64,000 nucleotides of DNA from positions 11,523,339 through 11,587,338 of the forward strand of contig NC_134515.1 of NCBI RefSeq assembly GCF_027942865.1, written 5' to 3'. This DNA comes from Odontesthes bonariensis (lineage: Eukaryota; Chordata; Actinopteri; Atheriniformes; Atherinopsidae). Below the pieces are notes generated by a model. That model saw only the letters and a program-made list of their open reading frames with translations, was not told where the DNA came from and made no database searches. The translations under genes and the position numbers were made by a program. Shown piece by piece: positions 12,721 to 23,600 of the stretch (within the stretch, counting starts at the first letter, position 1; each line of letters opens with the position of its first letter).

Positions 12721-13271
12721 TCAGCACCGATGGACATAATATCCCGTGATGTATCCTATGATGTAAATGGACACCAATGCAGCTATAGCTGCTGCTGTCT
12801 TCACGACCATTCCAGTGCTGCCCACACAGACTCTGTTGTAGATTCTGTTAATGCAAAAGAAAGACAAGACAACTTATTACCTTATTCCACCGTGTGATAA
12901 CTAGAATTTGATTGTAAAGGTTTTGTAAGCTTGTGGGCACTTTAGAATTCAACTAATGTTGAGTTTCAGTTTCTCACTGATAAGAGAAAAATGTATATTT
13001 CTAAATCCCATTAAAGCCCATTCATCAATTCAGTTCAAACATGTTTCATCTTATGACTTCATCCCATCCAAATAGAGCTTTTTGAGTTTTATCCTCAGCG
13101 GTATGGTAAAGTTATTTAATATGTGTGAACTATATATTTGATGTCTATCTTTATGTCAGGAAATAGTTTATCTCACCTCCTCGCAGTGGACGGTGAAGGC
13201 TCCACGTCCATGTTGATATTGTCATCATTCCAGCGGTCATATTGCACGCTGCCGGCACTGTTGGTCTCCAT
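12721..13271 (-). CDS. smim1: Small integral membrane protein 1 (Vel antigen homologue)
   Basis: Two coding exons on the minus strand: 13271-13177 and 12844-12721 (TGA stop), 219 bases for 72 residues. SMIM1 is the small red-cell membrane protein that carries the Vel blood group in humans. The end of the protein, IIGYITGYYVHRC, matches human ILGYLTGYYVHKC. The N-terminal VQYDRWNDD parallels human VHYSRWEDG. Residues about 45-63 form one hydrophobic membrane segment, with a very short tail of the type seen in type II small membrane proteins. The splice joins AG to A to give Arg (RRIYNR; human RRISQR). It is missed by simple ORF searches because it is short and split. Human SMIM1 is 78 residues. 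Confidence 0.93.
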
Positions 13272-14717
13272 GAGGGAAGTCTTTCTTTTTTCTGTCTCAG
13301 AGGTTTATCTGCTGGAGTCAGCGCTCACCCACCACTTCACTGTTCAACTGTAGTCAAAGGATTACAACGCAGTGAAGACAAATATAAAACAAATAACACG
13401 TGCGTTGGAAACATTTGTGTAAAGGCTACATTTAATGGAAATTTGCACAAAGACTACAAATTAACTTTTTTTTACATTAATATTTTATATATATTTCAAG
13501 TTGCTTATCAGTTTGGGGTCTACTTTCTTGTAGTATTTGTTTCATGACATCCCAAATGTTTTCTGTGGGTTAAAGGGTTGGGTTCTGCCTGTAACTGTAA
13601 TCCTAATGTAACTGGATTACAGACAGGCTAGTTTAGCACCAGGTCGGTTTCACTACAGAGCCAGAGTAGTTTTCGGTAGTGTTCCTGAGCCCATGCACTG
13701 ATATCAACCACAGAATCGGGTCTGTTTTAATTTGAATGCTTATTGATCATGACTGTTGTGTAGACATTTCTCTTGATTCTCAGAATCTTTTGAGGATGCC
13801 ATCTATGGTGGATTATGAAAATCTCAGCAAATAGCATGCTGTGAAACACTGAATATTGATTATTTTTCCATGTGTGTTTATTGTTTGTCAGTATGATGGC
13901 ACTTTTGTCTTATTTGATCTAAATCGATTTTGTTATATTTTATTGCTTTCACTGTTCTTTTATTGTTTTTATTTGTTTTTACTTTTTCTTCTCTTTATTT
14001 ATTACCTGCCATAAAGCACTTTGGTACACTGTAAGGATTGTCTGTAAAGGGCTGTATAAATAAAGTACATTTACATTTACATGTGTTCTTTCACAGAAGA
14101 GGGAACTCCCTCCTCATCCTTACAGCAAACTCATCCTCACTGGGATGCTCTTTCTATACGTCACAATTAGTTGTTTCCATGTTTCCAATTAACCCAGTTA
14201 GTTGTAAGATATCCCATGAGATGTTTTATTTTTTTCTTTGCATTGTATAATTGTTCCAGTCTTCTTTACTGTGTGGCAACTTTTTTTTCATCTTTATTTT
14301 GTTGCTGGCATCAATAGTAAGATATTTACTCTCAAATTATACATTTGCACTTTCAGTAATTGATATGTTGTCTTTGTACTATTTTCACTTACCTGCAGAG
14401 TTTTGTTTTTTCATCATTGTACTTTTAATTTGAGCTTTTATTTTTCACTTAAAAAAAAAAAAATTGGATGATATTAAAAAGTATTTTGAAAACAATCAAA
14501 GACACAAATGGCTAGTTGAGCCGAGTTGAGTTGGTGTCATTACACATAATCATTTTGATTATTAAAGTTAACTCACTTTCTTTCAATTTTGTAAAATTTA
14601 ACCACCTCTGAAGGCTTAGAAAACCTACTCATAATAAATTATAAATTCATTATGAAGTCAATCAGTTAAAAATTCCGTCCATTTCCTCACATTCAAATAA
14701 ATGTATGTTTTGCTTAC
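13272..14717 (-). other. Presumed 5' intron of smim1
   Basis: Between the coding start and the presumed first exon. No coding gene is seen. A block at about 13860-14085, ending in GGGCTGTATAAATAAAGTACATTTACATTTAC, resembles the 3' tail of a fish non-LTR retrotransposon. The exact acceptor upstream of the ATG is uncertain (candidates follow CCAGCAG or GAGACAG on the minus strand). Confidence 0.35.
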
Positions 14718-14960
14718 CTATGTCCGTGACAACCTGCTCTCCTGCTTGTTTTAACCCGCGGCTAACACAGAGAGCTATACGTCCTGATCAGTCTTTATAT
14801 CAGAGACTTTGGCCATAGTGCATGCGGGCAGCTTTTCATTACGTAATGTATTTCATAATACAGCCTTAACTTATTATATGACTTCCTCTCAGTGATAAAA
14901 GCTAGCTCAATCCTTTGCTTAAACTTTCTGGTTTTATCACATCCTGTTCCGATAAGGAAC
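14718..14960 (-). promoter_or_regulatory. Probable smim1 first non-coding exon, TATA box and GATA cluster
   Basis: On the minus strand a TATAAAGA lies at 14799-14792. About 25-30 bases downstream would put the transcription start near 14768. A good splice donor (AG/GTAAGC) follows at 14717, defining a short 5' UTR exon of about 50 bases. Upstream lie three GATA motifs: TGATAA at 14893-14898, TGATAA on the other strand at 14934-14939, and CGATAAG at 14950-14956. GATA1 control of human SMIM1 is known; the link here is inference. Confidence 0.5.
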
Positions 14961-15429
14961 TGCAAAGCATAAAAATTAAATATTGAAAACTTTTATGATA
15001 CTTCATCCCATGCATGAAAACTTGATTTGGTTGAATAAAGAAATTCTGCAGGAATTCTGTTACTGGAAACATAAACACAACCTGTGTTGTGAGTAACCTC
15101 TAATGATATTTATGATATTCAACTAGGTCTTTGTTTGATTATATATTTTAAACTTTTAAGTTATGATAAAAAAATTACATTTATTGACGTATTAATTTCA
15201 GTTTATTTTAACAGTCGGCAGAAACTAACTTCTGTGATAATTAGTAATTATTCTTGGAACCAACATGAACTATGTCCTGGAAATCTAGTTTCAATTATAA
15301 ACTATGAGGTATTTATGGGCAGCAGTAATAGCAAGAATATTTTATTGATTAAGCCTATGATTGGTAATCAGACGGAAAAATACGTTTGAAAACTGCAGCT
15401 TTGCCTATATTATATTAAAGGAAATCATT

Positions 15430-15510
15430 GTTTCACACCGGACGTTTTCCGAACGTTGCTTACGCATTGACACTTCCGGTGAGCTACAAGTACCACTGCG
15501 CAGATTTCAG
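15430..15510 (+). promoter_or_regulatory. Probable cdk11b promoter and first exon
   Basis: The short CpG-containing block includes ACACTTCCGGTG (15469-15480), an ETS-type core common at vertebrate housekeeping starts. CAG/GTTTGT at 15510/15511 could be the first donor. There is no TATA box. The next exon carries the ATG at 16561, about 1 kb downstream. Confidence 0.4.
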
Positions 15511-16560
15511 GTTTGTTTAACTATTTAATCTGCTCGTTGAATAATAACACAATGCTCTGTATTTAGGCATTTGATTTCAATTATAGATACCAAATTCTGC
15601 TCCCCATATTATAAATGCATTCACTGTATTAATAATTTCCTTCAGTATCGTGTAGTTAGCTGTAGAAGTTGTTTAGCAACAGTCGCGCATGCTAAATTAG
15701 CTAACGTTTGCTAGCTAACGTGTTAGCATCAACAGCTTGACGCATAGATCCTAGCAGGTTTAAAAGTGATGAAGTTTTCCACCATTTTGCTGTTTTTTGC
15801 CGGGATACACCACTTCCTCTCAGTCTATTAGCTGGCTCTGACTGAAATGATAAAACAGATTGGTTGTTTAGTGGATTTACCTTCGCTACATAAACTGCTG
15901 CTTTGCTATGTAATCTCATTAATAACAAACGCAATTTAAAGTACAAGCACGTAACTTTTAAATACATACTTGATAACTGTGGACAGGGTATTTGATGTAA
16001 ACAAGATTACTTAGTAATATTTTATTTCTCTCCTGTCAACTTAGACTTTTAAAATTTACTAATAATAACTCATGAAACTCTCATTTTGCATTTGGTGTAA
16101 ACCAAAATGTGGAGAGTGGTGCTGTCGTATTGGGCTTTCCATCCAAATTCATGAAGTCAAGTTCTGTAGATGCTAATTTTTTTAATGTATTTTTATTGAC
16201 CGGTAAATGATAATTCCTTTAAGATAAACAAATGACGACACAGTTTTTTCCCTTTGATGTCATTAAACTACAGTTTCGGTGGGTGTCCATCTAAATGATG
16301 TAATTAAAAGAGCACCAGTCAAACAGTGATGGAAATACGGCAGCTCTGTTAGTTTCTTACAGCTTGTTTTGTAATGTATGTGTAATTGATGCAGTTCTAA
16401 CTGTTTTTTTTTTTCAGGTCTTCTGCCAAGCATCTATTCTAACTATATCTGTTCTCTGTATTTACAACTGTGTCTTTATCACTGAAACGATGTAAGCTGA
16501 AATTATTGCACTGTGTGACTGTGTTTATCACGTGAAGCAGGCGGTGGAGAGTGGACGCTG

Positions 16561-19500
16561 ATGGGGGACGAAAAGGAGACTTGGAAAGTAAAAACCCTTG
16601 ATGAAATCCTACAAGAGAAAAAACGCAGAAGAGAATTAGAAGAGAAAACAAATCCTAAGCGCCAGAAAAATGTAAAGTATTTCAAAGATACAGTAATCTC
16701 ATCACCACATTACACATGCATGAAAACAAAATGTGAATTTCATTTTTGATAATGCCATAATATTATGCTGTAATTTGCTAAAATTTCTGTCAAATAACGC
16801 TGTTCTAATGTCATAATTTTTTTTAAGCCAACTTAAGTGTTGAGCATCTCGTTCTCTAAATATTTCCCTCTGTGGCAACAACAGTAGTGCAGAGAAATAG
16901 TTCTGGTGAGAACAATTAAGTTTTTATGTAGTTCTGTTTTGGCAAGAAACTAGTTGAGACTGAACAGCATAAATATCTTAAATGTCTGGCAATCTGTTTA
17001 GGCCTTATTATAGTCATTATCTTGAGAACATTTGGAGGATTTCTGGCTTTAACCACAAATTCTGCTCTCCGTGTTTTGTACAGTTCACACAGAGCCTTGT
17101 TTCACAGGCGGATGATCGGGAAGCCAAACGAGACACTCCGGAGGAAGGAGAACTACGTGATCAAAGGATGGAAATAACAATTCGTAATTCCCCGTATACA
17201 CGGGAAGACTCAACCGAGGACAGGTACTTGAAGTTGAATTAAACAATTTTATGTATTATAAATAACTCAGCCTCTAATTCAGAGAAGTTTAGATTTTTGT
17301 TTCTATGAAAGTTATATTATTTTTTAGATATTTACTGGCGTTCTAAAGTCTCACAGCGTTTTCCATATATTTCTGGCAGAGGAGAGGAAGATGAATCCCT
17401 TGCAATCAAGCCTCCACAGCAGGTAGCGAGAAAAGACAAATCTCACCACAGAAAGGAGGAGAAGAGAAAAGATAAAAGACGTCATCGCAGTCACTCTGCT
17501 GAAGGGGGTGAGAGAGTGCTCCTTCAGTACAGAATTAGAGATGTTTTGCATTCATATATAACGTGTTTGAGACCGTTTCTTTTTGATCTTCTTGCCCTCC
17601 TGGTTTTTACCAAAACAGGAGGGAAACATGCTCGACCCAAAGAGAAAGAAAAAGAGCGTGAGAGTGACCGCAGGAAACGTCAGTGGGAAGAAGACAAAGC
17701 GCGGCGAGACTGGGAGAGACAGAAACGAAGGGAACAGGCCAGAGCTCATTCACGCAGAGAAAGGTGAGCACCGAGCATGGAAAAGTATTGATTTCATCCT
17801 TGGAAAATGGCTATAATTTTGAATGCGACCAACACCGATATTGCTGTATTAGAAATACAATTCAGAAAGTACCCTAACCCCCCCCTCATTTTGTTAGCAA
17901 TATGAAACTTAATCTAGATTTTTTTTCCCCCTCAGTTTTTCTGTCGGTGTGCATGCACTCTTCAAAACCTACAAAAAACCACTAGGGTAGGCTTGCAGGG
18001 TTCCTAACATTTGTCATTTATTACCAACACAAGTTAGCATACTTGTGTTTTCTCTTAAGAGCTAATTAAATAAAGGTTACATAAATAGTGCAGATTAATT
18101 GTGATGCTTTGGGATGTCTGAACAGATGTTTACTGGACAGTGCTATTTTTGTATTCAAAACAGGGACCGGCTGGAGCAGTTGGAGCGCCAGCGAGAACGG
18201 GACCGAAAGCTCCGTGAACAGCAAAAGGAGCAACGGGACATAAAGGATCGGGAGAGGAGAGCTGAAGAGCGGCGCAAAGAAAGAGGGACTCGGCGAGAAA
18301 GTAAGTGACTGCTTGACTTGACAACACTGGCATTTTTTCACCTAGAGCAGTGCCAAGTAGCAGCTTAAGTCAGTTTTCATGCTGAGAATCTAAGTCAAAT
18401 GCACAACGGGGGGGGGGGGGGAAGAAGTAAGAAAATCTCCCTGATTGCACAAGAACAAAACTGTCTGTTCTCGATGGCAGTAAAATTGATTTTTCTCACC
18501 CAAAGTGCTGTCTCACCATCGGATGCTACCGGACGATTACGACGACAAACCAAAACAAAGTCACCGCAGTCGTAGTCCCACTCGTGTTCCCCTGGACAGG
18601 TCTGATCACAGCGAACCACGGAAAAGTGCAAGTGAGTTTAACATCATATGTGTGTGTAAAAATTGCTCACATTCAGTGTAGCTCACACTAAGTGTGTTTT
18701 TTTTTTGTTTGTTTTTTTTCTCCCCAGCATTAAAGGAGGAGAAGCCAGATATCAAAGACCTGCTTGCAGACCTCCAGGACATCAGTGACACTGAAAGAAA
18801 GACCAGCACTGCAGAATCCTCGATGGGTAAGACGTCATGTGGTGACACTTACAGCAACCATCACACCACTTTCAAGTGATGTTCAAAATCCACGCAACAG
18901 TAAAATCATATTGCATTAGTTGAACCTGTAAAAAGTTGTTTTTTTTTTCTTTAAAAATAGTCCCATTCCTGAATATGCAAATGAGCCTTGCATCACATAC
19001 CATTGCTTGCCTGCAGCCCCACCCACTTTCCTTCTCTTCAGTTTTTCAGTTGATTCATTTTTTTTCTATGCTCTCATCTTCATCCCGTGTAGCCTCAGGA
19101 TCAGGCTCTGAGGGAGAGGAGGATGAAGAGGAGGAGTCCAGTAGCCGAAGTGAAGGTGAGGAGGAAGAGGAGGAGGAGGAGGAAGAAGAAGAAGAAGAAG
19201 AAGAGGAGGAGTCTGTTTCAGGTTCAGCACGGTCTGAGCAGAGTGCAGGTAAAACTTACAACTTCTCTATTTCTGAGTCTCACGTGGTTCTGTCGAGTCC
19301 AGCAACGAATCACCACAAAGGTTTTCTCCCTTTCAGAGGACGTGAGCGAGGAAGAACAGTCAGAGGAAGACTTTGAAATAGAGAGGGAAAATGGAAACCA
19401 CATACCTGCAGGTGAGTAAACCACTGATATTTTCAGTCCTACTTCAGTCCAACTAAAAAAGTTTTATACACGGGTAAGATATTAACCAGTGTTTATACCT

Positions 19501-20630
19501 CTATGCAGATGATATAAAATGTTCACATTAAGGCTCAAGCCCAGTTCCCTGCTTTGTCCTTCACCACTCTATGGTGAACCGTTTGGATGGTTAGATGACC
19601 GTAACCCTAACCTATCTATAATAATGCAAAACTGAGAGGTACAGTCGAATAGAGAAGCTGGCATTGGGCCTTAATGTTCTGATGAGATTCGTGAGAACAT
19701 GCAAAAGAAACACTGAAATCTGACATTTTCTAGAATGTCACTGACTGAGAGCCCTCACATGTAAGATGGCAACAGCAGAGTCATAATGATGACATGTTTA
19801 TGCTGAAAACAAAAAATGTCAGTGTGCATGTTGCTCATGAAGACGGTCATTTTTACTTCTTTCTAGATATATTAACAGATTTAGCTCTTCTGAAGTGGAA
19901 ATTAAGGTTCTAGGAGCCATTAGTTCAGATCAAGAGACAGAAACTCTGGCTTTCAGAATGAAGACTTGGGAGGTAAAAAAATAATTTAATAATTTTGTCT
20001 ATGTGATATTAAGATGTCATTAGGAAAACATGCAAAGGGCTGGCCCTCTGAATTGTGTGTGGTGTAGGTTTGAATATGGACTGAGCCAGACACACAGAGC
20101 CATCTTCAATTATGGTAGAAGGATTTGAGAGCCAATTTAGAAATATAAGCAGCAAGAGTGCATATAAAATGCATGTATTAAAAGCTTATTCAGCATCTAT
20201 AATTTGTATTTAGACTTATTCTGTTTGTGAAGTTCCTTTTCAGGAGTCTTCACTGAAGGTTTCTTAAAGACATGATTTGTGATCCAAAAAATAAAAAGTC
20301 GGTAGTTCCACCACCAAAAAGTCAAAACAAAGTTGAAGAATCCAAAGAGAAATCTCAAAGAGAAATTGATGTCTGGTCATCTGATCAGTCCAGCATCCAC
20401 AATATCAAGACCTTGAAGTCAAAGCAGTGAAATGTGATTTGGCCATCGTGATTTTTATTATTTGCACAAATATTTTTTTCTGCTGGGAATAACGACAACA
20501 GAATATAATAACTGACCTCAGTTATGTGAATTTGAGGCAAAATAGTCAAACAATAGTGATCGATTGCTTTGGGTCACCCAAAAACAGCTGTTTGAATGTG
20601 CTGAGCTTTCTTTCGATGAGATATATATAC

Positions 20631-20661
<31 letters not shown>

Positions 20662-23600
20662 TTTCTGATATTTTGTAGACGCCGATCAGTCGCAGATGAT
20701 GAGTGTGTTGGCTATGATGATGATAACATTTCGTTGCTCTTTAATCAAATCTATGCATTAGAGGCATAGAACTAATTGGGCCGTATCTGAATTCAACAGC
20801 TCTCATCAGATGCGCTTTTTCTCACAGTGCCAGAGTCGCGTTTTGATCATGATTCAGAGGAGAGTGGAGAGGATATGGAGGAAGAGGATGAGGAGGAAGA
20901 TGAAGCAGGAGAGGGTGACCCCACCCCTCAATCTCAAACTCATTCACGCTCCCCCACCCCCGAGGAGAACTACATCCCAGACTCGCCCCCAATTTCACCC
21001 GTGGAGCTGAAGAAGGAGCTGCCTAAATATATGCCAGCTTTACAGGTGAGTACCAACACAGCACAAATACTCTGTACATCATACACAGAACCTGCAAATC
21101 ATCGCTTTGTACATGTTGGTATCTCGTGGCTGCTAGTATGATATCGTCCTGAATCCCATTTTGTGTTCAGGGTTGCCGCAGTGTTGAAGAATTTCAGTGT
21201 TTGAACCGAATAGAAGAGGGAACCTATGGTGTGGTGTACAGAGCGAAGGACAAGAAGACCGGTAAGGAAAATGAGCACTTCGGTACGTTAGCTTTCAGGG
21301 TTTTCAGTTGTTTTTATAGCTAATAAACATCTATTCTGTCTGCAGATGAGATTGTTGCCCTGAAAAGGCTGAAGATGGAGAAGGAAAAGGAGGGCTTTCC
21401 CATCACATCTTTAAGAGAGATCAATACAATTCTGAAAGCTCAACATCCAAACATTGTCACTGTGAGGGTAAGAGAACTACAAAATGATTCTTACATTAAT
21501 AATATGTTGTTATTGGTGCCTTTCAAAGTGCTTTATCTCACTCTTCTCTTTCCTTTCCTCCACGTTCTCAGGAAATAGTTGTTGGAAGCAACATGGACAA
21601 GATCTACATTGTGATGAACTATGTTGAACATGACCTGAAGAGCCTGATGGAAACAATGAAGCAGCCCTTTCTGCCAGGTAATGTGACTCATTGTTGAGTT
21701 GTGAACCAAATCTGTGTAGAAGAATATGCGTTCTGACGTTAAATATGATGTTTTTGGTTTAAAAAGATCTGTCTGCACCTAGGGCTGTCGCGATAACCGC
21801 AAAATGCAATCACCGCGGTGCTGAGAGGACCTCCGTGGTGCGTGTCCAGGCCACTGCCCACCGCCCACCGCACGCCCCCTTGCACGCGCAGAACAACTCG
21901 AGAAACTAAAAGAGTTTTTAAGACTGCACAGTAGATACAAAGCGACTGACAGAACTGATACTTTTTTTAAGCCAGCACAGTAATAATGATACATTGTATA
22001 TTCCCCGCAAGGCAGGAGAAAGACATTAACACAGCTAGGTGGCGCGTTTCTGTCGTCATGTTTGCATATAGGCACAGCACACGCACACACGTCTGCATGC
22101 TACTCGTTGTAGCAGTATCCAGAAATAAGCTCTAACAACTTCGCGGAAACAGTTAAAGTTCAGCTTGGGTTGGTTGGACGGCGGGCAGTCTGTTTAAAAA
22201 AAACTGTATCCCAGACACGTGAGCTCAACTGCTGCGCTGATCTGCTTCGTTTTTCTCCGTCATTACTAAACGAAACGTGCGCATGTCTGCAACAATGTTG
22301 ATATTTGGCATGTGGCACTGGCAACAATGTTGCAGAACTGGGGTATGCGCTGCTTGATCTCCGCTATGTTGGTCTGTGAGCGAGTAAATGACAGGCAAAG
22401 CAAAGTGAAATGTCAGAATCGCTGGGAAAAAAAGACGGATTATGCGCTCGATTTTCATCTAACATTGCGTGTCGTGGAAAGTAGCGTAATGAACAAAAAT
22501 GCGATATCACCGCATACCGCGCTGTTGAGCGGCTATGAGTCACCGCGGTGGGAATTCCCTCCCCGCGACGGCCCTATCTGCACCCCTTTCAGAAGCTAAA
22601 CTGTGACATTTCTTCTTTCAGGAGAAGTAAAGACTCTGATGATTCAGCTTCTTCGAGGAGTCCGACATCTCCACGACAACTGGATTCTCCATCGTGATCT
22701 TAAGACGTCCAATCTGCTGCTGAGCCATAAGGGTATCCTTAAGGTACGCCAGGCCCTGTAAAGTACAATAATTAGTTTGCTGTTACCCTGGCAACAACTC
22801 CTCTTCCTCTTGAGAACAACCAGTACCACAGAACATAAAATAGGCTTAGCACGGACTTCTTTTCTTCCCTTTTCTTCAGCCCTGCATTTGTAGTTATAGT
22901 TTATGATTGTGAGATAAAAATCGCCCAGTATATATTTAACAAAAAAAACTGGGGTTAGTGGTCTGTCTTCAGAGCGAATGTTGAAGTTCCACAGTTTTCA
23001 CTGAGGCTTTTCTTCTTTACACCAACTACAAACACATGTTTTGCTTTCAAAGTTAAAAGTGCCATGAGTTTCCCAAAGTATGTGACTTGTAAATAAGAGA
23101 GTGTTAAATCTGAACATTTAAAATAAGTTGTAATGCTTTAAATCTGAAACTAATCCGATCCCTGTAATCATAATTTGGCTCACATCCTAACGCTAAAGAA
23201 AAGAACCTAATTCTGGAACTTAAAGACTGTATTCAGCTTTTCTTAAAAACAGTTTTTGTGAGCACATGGATAAGAAATCCTTTTAATCCATCTTTTCTTA
23301 ATCCTCTTGAATTAGACAGCATTAAATTTCACTATAGGTCATTTAGACCATGAGCTCCCAAGAGTGCATGACACTCATTTATGTCCAAATAAATCAGGTT
23401 TTTGTTCATTTTAATTAAAAAAAGTTAGCTTACGCCACAGTTTTTCATATCAGAATGATAACCATCTTGAGAGGAATGTTATTGAAACATAACTCTTGCC
23501 ACAAATAGAAAGGTTTGTGGTCTTTTAAATTCTTTTCCCCGTCTTTTCTGCACTGTAGATCGGGGACTTTGGTCTGGCACGAGAGTACGGTTCCCCCCTG

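Noticed and set aside
18936-19419. Overlapping plus-strand frames of 98-146 codons around the Glu tract.
   Set aside because: They read through introns of cdk11b or use the wrong frame of the GAG/GAA array; the spliced exon phases explain the sequence.
22733-22740. GTATCCTT, identical to a minor (U12) spliceosome donor, near the end of cdk11b exon 14.
   Set aside because: These bases are coding (G-I-L in frame) and must be kept to encode the conserved KGILKIGDFG across the junction. The real donor is GTACGC at 22744.
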